A stretch of 64,000 bases of DNA, taken from contig JAPZLL010000008.1 in NCBI GenBank assembly GCA_036250225.1, forward strand, positions 1,302,001-1,366,000, in the 5' to 3' direction. Below the pieces are notes generated by a model that saw only the letters and a list, made by a program, of their open reading frames with translations, was not told where the DNA came from and made no database searches. Each line of letters opens with the position of its first letter. The stretch's first letter is position 1. Made by a program: the position numbers and the translations under genes. This document shows positions 32,531 through 42,001 of this stretch, in pieces. The stretch comes from Cercophora sp. LCS_1. Taxonomy: Eukaryota; Ascomycota; Sordariomycetes; Sordariales; Lasiosphaeriaceae.

Positions 32531-33015
32531 TCAGCTAGCTACACCCCAAACGCCGGAGAGGAACACCAACCCGACTTCAGTCGCCGGCGGAAACAAGCGC
32601 GCAAACCTGCCAATGACCCAGCTAAAGACGCCCCTCTCGGCGAAATAGCAATGCTGCCAGTCGCTGTTTTCCCACTTGTGATAGTCCAGCGATGAGTTGC
32701 TCGTCCTCTTGACGCAGATGTCGCGCGTCTGAGGGACGTAGTCGATGTTGTTGCATTCCGAGTTGTCTTCGCAGTACTTGGTCTCTGTCAGTTTTGGTGT
32801 TGGATGGGTATGGAAACTGAAAAAAAAAAAAAAAAACTCACAATGACGAGGGAGAGCCAAGACTTTGCCTCGGACCCCTCACTTGTGTCTCGTGGTTGGC
32901 AGTCGACGAGGTGGATGCCTGAGGCGGGTGCTCTGTCCCCGAGCAGCTTTTCGGTGGGAGAAGCGCATGTCTGGGAGACTATCGCAACGAGGCCAAGGAG
33001 TTTTATCGACTTCAT
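32531..33015 (-). CDS. small secreted protein, effector-like
   Basis: Two exons: 33015-32842 and 32782-32531, with a 59-nt phase-0 intron (GTGAGT followed at once by a T17 run; acceptor ACAGAG). The 141-residue product starts with a signal peptide (MKSIKLLGLVAIVSQTCAS). The mature part carries Cys in VDCQPRD, TKYCEDNSECNN, DICVKR and QHCYFA. The C-terminus is hydrophobic (FSWVIGRFARLF, VGLVFLSGVWGVAS), unusual for a secreted protein and possibly membrane-interacting. The acceptor GAG is less typical than CAG, but only it keeps the frame. No family recognised. It shares small size, signal peptide and several Cys with the genes at 1-289 and 12920-13475. Confidence 0.7.
32820..32836. repeat. A17 homopolymer in the intron of the secreted-protein gene
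   Basis: Seventeen A on the plus strand; in the transcript a T run directly after the GTGAGT donor. Confidence 0.95.
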
Positions 33016-33367
33016 GGCTAGTGAGATGTCTGTTGGAGATTGTGATGTTGAGGTTGAGAGGCGGGATGGGAATGGCAGATAAGCAACGGCATGTGTCCAG
33101 GCTAAATGGGACTCGACCAGTGGTAACCAAGACTCGTGATCAAGCACTATAGGTATCTTCCCGAGAAGGCAGATAGGAATTAGCTAAGCGCACCTGTATA
33201 CTATTCCAATCATGTGAACCAAGGCCAGCTGGACTTGACCCGCCCGACAGGGAACTCGGGGGCAGGTGGAGCACACAGACAAAAGGCTGAGTCGGTGTGT
33301 TTACATTTACTCAGTCAACTCTTGGCGCTCCCTCAACCGAAAATCTCGCACAAGGCACAAGAACACA
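33016..33367. other. intergenic, no gene seen
   Basis: About 350 bp between two minus-strand genes; presumably promoter and terminator. Confidence 0.4.
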
Positions 33368-34420
33368 TCAAGGTGGCGGTGGCACGGCCTTACACGGCCC
33401 CACAAAAGCGCCTTCCACAGACCCAGGCTTCGGAGGGCCTAGGCTGCTGGAGGTGTCGAAGCCCAACGGACACTGGTCCGAAGATCCTGTGCCAAGCTGC
33501 GGCTCCAACTTGACAAGCAGGAAGCAGGTTCCTTCAATTGCATAGCCGGCGCCGACGCAGTTGAGCGTGTCGTAGCATAGGGCGCAGCACTCTTGAACCG
33601 AGGAGACGATGACCCCGGCTTGGAACTGGTTTCCAGCACCCGCTCCAAGGGTTCCGGACAGAGGCGGGTCAACGCATTGCGGCGGCAACGTGTGAGTGGC
33701 GACGGCGGTCTAGAATGAGGGTTAGCATCGTCCTTGGGCGTTAGGATTCGGAAGAGGAGAGCAAAGTCAGCGCACCGATGTAGTTGTTGTGGACGACACA
33801 AGGGTCTCAACCGAGGTGGCAGTCGATACTTCGGTCGAAGAGAAGATGAGGGTTTCGATGGTGGTGCTCGTTGCCAGCACCGTGGTCGTGGGTCCTGTCG
33901 CCGTCGCAATTGTCACGGTGGACGCCGTCGGAGTCACACCGAGACAGCTGCAGGCGCGGGACAGGCGTGAAGCAGGATGGCGCAGGAGATTTTGGCTGAC
34001 GATGGAGTGGCAAGTCGCCGTGGCGATGCGCTTCTTTAGCGTCTGCTGCGGAGGGTTCACAAAGGTCTTGGAGGTTGACGTCGAGGTCGAGGTCGAGGTG
34101 GTCAGGGTGGTTGTGAGCTCGGTGGTGGTGGTCTCGGTTGTTGTCGTCGTGGACGTGGTGGACGTCTCAATGACGGTGGACGAGTCGACAGGGGTCACGG
34201 TGGTGAGAGTTGTGGTGACCGGCTCGATGGCGAGGAAATCGCGACAGAACTCGACGGCTTGTTCCTCCAACTCTGCTGCGCAGACCGGCGACACATTCCG
34301 AGAACAGGTGAAGTACTTGAGCACGTTATCGACCGAGCACGTGTCGAGGAACGGGGGTCGGAGAGCTGCTGCCAACGGCAGCCCGAGGCCGACGACGCCC
34401 AAGATCTGGGCCGGCCGCAT
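33368..34420 (-). CDS. secreted Ser/Thr-rich protein with PAN/apple-like C-terminus
   Basis: Two exons: 34420-33776 and 33709-33368, with a 66-nt phase-0 intron (GTGCGC donor, branch GCTAACC, acceptor TTCTAG). 328 residues. Signal peptide MRPAQILGVVGLGLPLAAAL; N-terminal Cys domain (LDTCSVDNVLKYFTCSRNVSPVC, VEFCRDFL); long Thr-rich stretches; an LKKR dibasic site and ACSCLGV Cys motif between them; second Thr-rich stretch. The C-terminal domain reads QAGVIVSSVQECCALCYDTLNCVGAGY then GTCFLLVK, a pattern like the fungal PAN/apple fold used in protein or sugar binding. Likely an O-glycosylated surface protein. Its N-terminal architecture resembles the gene at 16300-17589; the C-terminal domains differ. 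Confidence 0.82.
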
Positions 34421-34799
34421 GACGTCAAATTGGTGCAAAACGAATGGCTGGCCCACGGAGAGGCTCTGGAAACGAACGACAGTCGGGCGATTTGTTTGCG
34501 CCTTGGGATTTCGGGCGCGCTCCCTTTTTGTCTCTTTGCCATGACTTCCTCGTTTGGTGGCGTCCCGACGTGGCGGTAATAAGATTGGCACTATTCCCTT
34601 TCGGTGACTGAGGGATTGAGACATTTTCATTTCCACACCGTCGGGGGATGAAGTTCAGCCGCATGCGCCCGACATGAAAGTGATCGACGTTTGGAAATAT
34701 AGAACTCTAGCCCCATCGGGCAGTGGGATACACGCATGTGGGATCGGAAGGGATGACTACAGCAAACAGGAGTAATACGTCATCCTTACGATTTGGAAG
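34421..34799. other. intergenic, no gene seen
   Basis: About 380 bp; promoter of the Ser/Thr-rich gene is expected here. No recognised element. Confidence 0.4.
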
Positions 34800-35309
34800 C
34801 TAGTTTTTATTGGCAACAAAAAGCACTATCGGAACCACTCTGCGATCTTCCTCCGCGCATCTATCCATCCCCTCCGTCCCATGCAACCATTTGAGGACCA
34901 CGTGCGACAGTAAGAGCACCGGCGTTTCACCAGCAAAAGAAAACCATACGGCTTCCCCAGCTCCTTCAAGTTGTTCCGTCGTTTTTCGTCTTTCAATGAG
35001 GCACTTTTCATCTCCCGCTGCTTCACCGAGCCAGATGATCACCCCGGACGCAGAGGAGTAAACGTCTCGCATCCGCTTCACGGCCACCTCTTTCTCTCTC
35101 GGATTTTCGTTCCAGGAGTACGAGATGACCTTATATGGCGTTTCGGTTGACTTGATCAACTTGAGCCTCTCCCGCCATTGAGCGTCGAAGGGGCTCGCGT
35201 GGCTGACTAGGATGGGGGAGGAGGTTGGCACTTGTATGTGGGTTTTTGCGTGCGTGTAGAACTGGATCCAAAGTTCGAAATCCACGTACTTGAAAAGCAC
35301 CCGCGGCAC
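34800..35309 (-). pseudogene. HET-domain relic with internal deletion
   Basis: A 169-codon frame contains the first HET motif in altered form (YKVISYSW) joined directly to NENPREKEVAVKRMRDVYSSASGVIIWLGEA. In complete HET proteins about 40-60 residues separate these, including the WIDAxCINQ motif; here only the final asparagine-type residues of that motif remain (NENP). The later VWxxQEL region and the long C-terminal part are also absent: the frame ends soon after LLLSHVVLKWLHG. I therefore read it as a shortened remnant of a HET gene rather than a working protein. A short regulator-like derivative cannot be excluded. Confidence 0.72.
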
Positions 35310-36532
35310 ATCTTTGCACAGGCGCTAAGCATCCAAGGCGTCTAAAGTGCTGCGCCACAGTTCACCATGTTGAATATCTTCAACTCTAGCCGAGGAGCCC
35401 AGAACATGGCGCAGTCCTTCCCTTGGCATACAATGAGCCTACATATAATTCCCACTCCTCTCCTCCAGTCCTCCTTTAGCCCCCTCCTCCTACTCTCCCC
35501 GCTAAGACTTACGCTTCGCTACCTTCATTCACTTTTTGTTCCTTAGTGGACAGCCTGAACAAAATGAGCAATTCCACTACTACTGGATTAAGGACAGGGA
35601 CCGAGGCTACACAAGATAACGAGGGCGAGAACTGGTCCAAAAACCTGGTACTAGTAGCAACGCAGAATGGATTCGCACCAGATCTAGAAAAATAGGACGC
35701 CTGTTCAGTCCATAAGGAGTTGGACGACGTCACCAAACAAAGTTATAAATGAGAGCTTTAAGTATGGGATACGTAAGTTAGGGTAACCTAAAAACCGTGT
35801 TGGAAATATTATCTAAACTTGGTCTAGGTTTAATGAATGTGTTTTCCGCACGAAAGGATACTACGTGAGCACACAATGTATGCAGGATATGAAGCTGTAT
35901 GTGGAATTTCTTGGGCAAACTATGCCGGGCAGACGTAAGCGTAGATCCGGGAGAAGGCGACTACTGGTAGCGTACGAGGTACAATGCACCGTTTCTGTGA
36001 CAAGGGGCAACCGTAGGTGCGGCTTGGAACAGAAGCTGAACAAATCTATTCTGAACGCGATAATTGACGATGGCCTCGAAGGTCCTTAGCCTTTGAGATA
36101 CATTTCTAGGCCTGCTAGCCCTCCTTTATTCCAAGGCCCTTTAGGACCGCAACGTTCGCTTTCTCCTGAGCTAGGTTGGCCTGGTGCCAACCGAGCTGTT
36201 GGGCTCGTTCAGAGGCTCGGCGTAGCCGCGTGTGACACCAGCAGCACACGCAAGCACACGCAAGCACACGCGCTAAGCAGGCTAGGGCAGCTGCAGCACA
36301 GGTACATCCATGAAAGGGGAAAGCAAGCAAAACTCGATTCGTAGCTTGAACCCATATTAGACGTATTTCGCAGCGAAGAGGTTACCCATGATTTCATTTT
36401 GATCCGCGGAATCCGGGATCGAATGGACAAATCACGAACCTATACGAAAGCCTATAGGCACAAACTTTGAAGAATAATACTAAAAGCAAACGATTGTATA
36501 TCCTATCAACTATCCACTTCGCAAGGAACATC
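35310..36532. other. gene-poor, AT-richer block, possible transposon debris
   Basis: About 1.2 kb with visibly lower GC than its flanks from about 35.4 to 36.5 kb, many short palindromic CTAG/TAGG words and one tandem repeat, but no transposase, reverse transcriptase or clear terminal repeat. Short frames here have no domain. It could be a decayed retrotransposon or LTR fragment; this is inference from composition only. Confidence 0.35.
36241..36270. repeat. three tandem copies of a 10-bp unit
   Basis: Unit CAAGCACACG; two perfect copies preceded by one imperfect copy, read directly. Confidence 0.85.
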
Positions 36533-37733
36533 CTAGACCTTGACAACCGGCTTCTTGGCCAACTTCCCAGCCTCCATGTCCGCAATGCCCTCGATCACCT
36601 TCTCCCACCCCTCTCCTTCGACGAGGTGGTAGTCCAACGGACGAAGCGCGCCACTTGCAAAATGACCCTCCAAGACAGGAACCCACTCAACGACCCTCGC
36701 CGTGACATGCTTCCCGAGCTCATCGTCACGCCCAAGCTTTCCAAACTCGACACGATACGACTTGATCGAGTCAGGGACCTTCATCTCGGACCTGCGCCTG
36801 TCAGTCTCCAACTCCTATGACCAGAAAGCAAGGCAAACTCACCAATCACCAACCGTAGCAAAGTACTTCTCCTCCTCCTTGGACACCGTCTCCAGCGCTC
36901 TGATCGAAATCTCAACCGCCTGCGCACTCGCATCCACAACGCGTCCGAACTTGCCGCCCGTGATCCTCTCAATCTCAGCGAGTTGCTCCTCGACAGCGGC
37001 ACGGTTATTAAAAGTCGCCGCTGCTCCCGCCTCAATCGCAAGCTGGCTCTTGGAAGGTGAGCACGACGCAAGAACCTTGAACCCAGCCAACTTGGCAAGC
37101 TGACACGCGTAGCGTCCAACACTGCCGGAACCGCCCATCACCACGACCCACGAATCCTTTTCCTCGACGTTGGTACCATGAGCAGGTAGTCCGACGCCCT
37201 GACCGTCGATCAATGCCAATGCTGCCGTCTGTTTATGTTAGTCCCCCTTCATCGTGAAGAATGGCAAAAGGGATACACATACAAGAACGCCAGCGCCAAT
37301 GGTGCAACCCTCCTCCAGACCGATATTGTCTCCCTTTTTGAAGACCCAGTCCTCCTCGACGAGGAACGTCTCCTGGAAGGGAGAGAACTTGGTCAGTCCG
37401 ATGGGGACGCAGCCATAGATGTGGTCGCCGGCTGCGAGCTTCGTGCAGGAAGGACCGGTCGAGATGACGATGCCGGCTACGTCGCTGCCAATGACGGCGG
37501 GCCATGAGGTGACCAGGATGCCGGTGTGTTGCATGAAGGGTTCACTGGAATGGTTAACCATCAATGGGGCTGGGGTGTTGGAGGTTGGGAGGGGCGGCTT
37601 ACACGGGGTTGAGGCCGACGTAGAGAGTCTTGACCAGGGCTTGCTTGGGGCCGGGTGTGGGTTGCTCGATGTTGTCAACGACGGTGTAGGGCTCGTTGGG
37701 CCCGGAGATGGTAATTCCGGATTGAGTGGGCAT
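36533..37733 (-). CDS. zinc-type alcohol dehydrogenase-like oxidoreductase (MDR / enoyl reductase type)
   Basis: Four exons: 37733-37603, 37544-37283, 37228-36843, 36797-36533; introns of 58, 54 and 45 nt, all in frame. 347 residues. The N-terminus reads GITISGPNEPYTVVDNIEQPTPGPKQALVKTLYVGLNPV, then VIGSDVAGIVISTG and LAAGDHIYGCVP (GroES-like fold). The cofactor fold follows: VVMGGSGSVGRYACQLAKLAGFKVLASCSP (GxGxxG-like, NADPH). Catalytic zinc ligands are not evident, so it belongs to the zinc-independent quinone-oxidoreductase/trans-enoyl-reductase side of the MDR family. Such enzymes reduce enoyl or quinone substrates, sometimes in polyketide clusters; no polyketide synthase is in this window. 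The last intron has two acceptors 6 nt apart (CAG|GCGCAG|), giving products with or without two arginines. A TATAAAT lies about 100 bp upstream. Confidence 0.88.
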
Positions 37734-37830
37734 GATGATGGTGTTGGAGCGGGGCTGTCGCTGAGCTTGTGGTTTGGAGGGGTGGGATGATGAGATGCTT
37801 AATGACGTCGATGAGGGTTTGAAAGAGAGT

Positions 37831-37837
37831 ATTTATA
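37831..37837 (-). promoter_or_regulatory. TATA box for the MDR oxidoreductase
   Basis: TATAAAT on the minus strand about 100 bp upstream of the ATG at 37733. Confidence 0.45.
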
Positions 37838-38357
37838 CTCGAGTGTCTCTCGTCTCTCAACTAATCGGTCAGCGACGCTCAACCACCGAGAATGGGCTTC
37901 ATGGTGACGAAGCGAAGATGCCTGATGGAAGGGGCTGCGCTATCGCGAACTCGATTGAAGCGGTTCAATGCAGCAGTTGAGTGTAACTCATCACCGCGTT
38001 GAGCCAATGGCGATGTGAGCGCGGTGCATAGGTGCCGTTTCGGCAGCGGGTCGGCCTAGATATCGTCCGCTCTGACAAGATAGTGGCGGCTGCTGCGGCA
38101 TCAGAGCTGGTAGTCCAATCAACATGTTTGGTGCGGGGTTTCGGCGGCTGGAGTGGTGGCAAATGAGACGGAACTCGGAGTCATGCTGTCGTGTTATGTT
38201 GCCTGAGGCTGTGCCTGCCAGATGCAGGCAGTGTCCACTGCAAAGAGCACTAGTATCAGCTTTCAGTCTCTGATTCCTGGGTGCATTCTTGTGGTATATT
38301 GAATCAATCTGGTTTTTGAAGGAAAAGAAGCCACACCTCTCCACAGCATCTCAGCTC
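37838..38357. other. intergenic, no gene seen
   Basis: About 520 bp between two minus-strand genes; contains no supported frame. Confidence 0.45.
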
Positions 38358-40014
38358 TCATGCCCTATTCCCGCCACGGATCTGTAGACCCGCCAGCCAT
38401 CCGGTCAGATCCCTCACTCCAGTAATCCTCTCGCTATATGTGTTTGAGTCCTGAGCCTTCTTCTGAGACACCTTTTCCTGCAGAACCGTCACAACAGCCT
38501 GGTAGGCTTTCGCCTTCATATCTCCCAATCTCTGACACCACAGCTCTCTCTCACGCTTGGCTTCTTCCTTGTTTTTGAGACTGTTGACACGCACATCCGG
38601 CAGCCTCCAGTTGATGTACGTGTTTGGATGCCCGGACCTAAACTTGACCGGGGTTCCGAGGACACCAACAAGATAATCTTGACACAGCCGACAAACCGGC
38701 TTGCTGTTTCCGATGTACTGCCAATTCTGGAAAAAGCGGTACGAATGTGTCCCTCCTTCGGTTCTGGACAGCCAGTCATGAAGCAGGACTTCGGCATGGA
38801 CCACAGGATCAGGTTTCTGGTTCCACTGACTTGCCAGCTTCTCGTCGAGGTCGTAGCGCTGCAGCTCCGCTGCGTGCTGCTTCAAGACACCCAAACGGGT
38901 TGGTTCGTATCCCGGGGCGCGGTTGATGATGGCATCGACGGTCTCAGGGGTCAACTTCAGTGCGTCGGTTGGGTACCGTCCACTTGAGCGGATCGAGGAG
39001 ATCTCAAAGTCACGAAAGAGGTCCGAGTCGGCCCAGATGTGGTGGGCGTGGACGATGGTTTGGACAGCGTATTGGTATGAGAGAAGACGGCCAGCGACGT
39101 GCTGCAGGCTTGACCAGCATCCGCCTTTTCCCATGTTGTTGTCCTCAACCGCGCGTGCTTCGATGTAGCGCTGCAGAGGGGAGTGTCGGTTCTGTTGGAT
39201 AGCTGAGATGCAGCTCATTGTTGCTGTGATGTCTGAGGTCGGGTCAGCACCCACCCAAGACTCGGAGATGTGGATCAGGACTCTCACACTTTGGACTCGT
39301 TTGGCCGCCGTCTTGATTTGCATCGGGTATGGTAGATGACAGTTTTTTCAAGGCTTCCTTTGCTGCCGTCCCTAGAATTGTCAGCGCCGGATAACCAGAA
39401 GACGCCAGGGTCTAGGATCTACCTTCCGGATTTTCAGCACACCTCTTCCCACACTCCTCCAAGTCCCGAGTGAGGCGTGTTAGATATGACCTCACACGGA
39501 CGTTGCACATGTTCAAGATCTGCCGCATCAGCTTCTCTTGTATCACCTCGTCAGACTCAGGCGTGGCGGCTTCGAGGTTTGCCTTGAGAATGTTGAGAAC
39601 AGCAGCCAACCCAGTCCGAGCGCTCCTCATGGTGCCGGTGGTCCGCTTGTTGGATGCAAAAACGTAGCATATGCGGCCGTTCTCGCGGATAACCGCCATC
39701 GCCGTGACGGTATCACCCTTGGGGTGTGTGTCGAGGATCTGGCATAGCTTGTTCACAAGTGTCTGGAACATTTCCTGAGGGGACTGGTTTGGGTTGGGAG
39801 GAGAGTCGGACGCCTTCTGGGCTGGGCCCTGCGGGCAAATGTCGTTGAGGCATTCTAACAGGATAAGGGGTGGAAAGAAGGTTTTTCGCAGTTTGACCAT
39901 GTCAGGCTTCTCAAGCGGTATTAGATGACCGGGGATATCCAGCACAGCTGCGTTGTCAGTGATTACTTCTCGACAGCCAAATGCAAGCACACGGATCTTA
40001 CCGGATGTCGTCAT
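38358..40014 (-). CDS. OTT_1508-like nucleic-acid/nucleotide deaminase family protein
   Basis: Three exons: 40014-39423, 39371-39288, 39223-38358, with introns of 51 and 64 nt (donors GTAGAT and GTGAGA; branch CTGAC in both; acceptors TTCTAG and TCACAG). All joins are in frame, giving 513 residues. The deaminase signature is in the C-terminal half: PDPVVHAEVLLHDWL (H368-A-E370) and SKPVCRLCQDYL (C403-x2-C406), i.e. HAE plus CxxC, which bind zinc and supply the catalytic glutamate. The N-terminal half (VTAMAVIRENGRICYVFASNKR, RTGLAAVLNILKANL) and helical middle match the typical fungal layout. This family is expanded in fungi and proposed to act on nucleic acids in conflict or defence; the substrate is unproven. 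It shares a 612-bp promoter region with a divergent C2H2 gene. Confidence 0.85.
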
Positions 40015-40626
40015 TTTGGCTGGGCGTGCTGGGAATCAACAAGTAGAAGCCGAGTTGATGAGGTCGTATGGTGATTTTTTGTTGACTGGGGGTTAAAAGG
40101 GGATAGATATTGATGAAGAGAACATAAAGGATCAAAAAGGACTTTGGTGAGACGAGATGACGGGACCAAGCTTTGGCAGGTTGGGCTGATGTTTCTGACT
40201 CCTGCGCAAAAAAAAATAATTGGAGAAGGAGAACGACCGGTGGGGCAGAATCTGCATTCCTGGCTGGCTGACCGAGAACCGATCTCGACAGTCGGACTGC
40301 GTGGTTTGCTGTTCACCAATGCCGAGACGTGGTGGACTTTGTGTAGCCAAACATCAGCCACTGACATCCTTTGCACCCCTGTCTACTAGGCCTCCTGCTT
40401 GCATGAGATCCGAAATGCTGGGCTCGCATAGGTCTGCCCCCACGTCTACCTGCATGCCGTCTCGGCGCTGGCAGCCCGCCGTGTTTCCGGTTCCCGGATT
40501 GGCTCTTCCACAAGGACTGGAGACCTGGAAACTTCTGGGCATAAATTAAGGCCGACAGTCGCCATTTCCATTTTACCAGTCCAAGGCGGCTCGTATCGAA
40601 GCTCAGCTCAGCCAGCACCCGGTACG
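40015..40626. other. divergent promoter region
   Basis: 612 bp between the start codons of the deaminase (minus) and the C2H2 gene (plus). It has an A9 run near 40209 and CATAAATTAA near 40540, a possible TATA element for the plus gene. No reading frame supported. Confidence 0.45.
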
Positions 40627-41695
40627 ATGGACACGGATGATGCCCCGGACGAGGGAGCCAGGATTCGGGGTGAGTTCATTGCTTTCCAACAAGTTGACCT
40701 TGGCTTCGCCACTAACTGCTTCACAAAGACGTCTTCTCACCGGAGGTCGCAGAGCCTGGTATATTCCATGTCCCCGACTTCCCTATCAACGGTGAGTTGC
40801 CCATTTGAACGCTTTGCATTGGCTTCACTGACGATGCCCCAGGTGTAACTCGGTACCTGTGCCTCAACTCTGGCACCGTCAACCCGCGGGAAGTTTTCTC
40901 ATCCGCGAGCCATAGATCACAAACCGTAGCTCCCCAGCTGTATGCAAGCCAAGACCACGATCATGCCGCCTGCACCATCTCGACCGGACATTCAGGGTCA
41001 CCCTTGAATACCGGCGAGTCCAATCCCGGAGTCGAAACTGCGGCCATGCAATCCTTCGGCAATCTTACCACGCATGGGGACATGCTGTCGGCCTCAACGC
41101 ATATGGGAAACCAAGCTACTCCGCTTTAGTCGGGGAGCTCAGAGCTGCAGCCCGGCCACTTTGGTCAGGCAAACCAGTCCGGTTTTCTTTATCGTCACGA
41201 GTCGCCTTCCAGTTTGCTGCCTCCAGTTTCTCCATCTCCAAACAACGCTCTTTCAGTTCCTTCTTCCAACGTTTCTCCCGCTTCTCCATCATCAGTACCT
41301 GGACGAGGGGGTTCGACTCTAGTCTGTCTCGTCGACACGTGTTTCCAGACCTTCCCCAGGCCCTGCGATCTGAAGTGAGTCGTTCCTCTTCACAGCCCTG
41401 GCGCAAGCTGATAGAAAATAGGATGCATATGAAGTATCATACGCGACCTTACAAGTGCGACCGGGAAGGTTGCAGATTCCAGACAAGAGGATTCCCGCAA
41501 CTGAAAAGCCTGGAAGACCACCTTGAGACGCACATGGCAAGGGCATCCTACCGCTGCTTCTTGTGTGCGAGCACAGCAACAAGGATTGACAACATGGTCC
41601 GTCACCTGAAAAAGCGGCACGATCGTCGCTTGAGCGAGGCCGAGGCCAACGCCCTTTGTCCGCGTCTGCCGCGGGTGGATTCACTCCACTTGTGA
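40627..41695 (+). pseudogene. C2H2 zinc-finger transcription factor with in-frame TAG
   Basis: Four exons: 40627-40669, 40729-40791, 40843-41374, 41422-41695; introns 59, 51 and 47 nt with GTGAGT donors and CTAAC/CTGAC/CTGAT branches, all in frame. The 304-codon frame starts MDTDDAPDEGARIRDVFSPEV and runs through a Ser/Pro-rich region to three C2H2 units: CLVDTCFQTFPRPCDLKMHMKYH, then CDREGCRFQTRGF with a later H-x3-H (HLETH), and CFLCASTATRIDNMVRHLKKRH. Such proteins bind DNA in the nucleus. In exon 3, codon 131 is TAG (41127-41129) in the phrase ATPL-stop-SGSSELQPGHF, upstream of all fingers. The frame is otherwise open and coding-like on both sides. It is either a nonsense allele or, less likely, the TAG belongs to an intron acceptor (CCGCTTTAG) whose donor I cannot find. 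Confidence 0.8.
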
Positions 41696-42001
41696 TACAG
41701 GACTTTGCTGCATTCTATGCTTCTCTACTATCTCTACCGGTTCATCAATATACTATCTCGTTGTCCAGTCCAATATCACCCCCTGATTCCCACCCATCAA
41801 GGCCAGGCTGCAAGAAATGTAACCCGTCATGCCGCTGTTCGGGACCCCCTGAACCCAAAAAGGAATAGTGCGCCTCAGCTGGAATCACGAACACTCCACC
41901 AATGTGCCTAACTCGGGATCAACAAATCCTGGCGTGTCTCATCGCCAAGTCGTAGCAACTTATAGTTCTTACAATTCAAGACGCTTGAACAAGCACTCAA
42001 G
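41696..42001. other. short intergenic spacer
   Basis: About 300 bp between two plus-strand loci; no element recognised. Confidence 0.4.

Noticed and set aside
33789..34544. Val-rich 251-residue plus frame
   Set aside because: Antisense of Thr codons (ACC/ACG read as GGT/CGT/GTG) in the Ser/Thr-rich gene; an artefact of the repeats.
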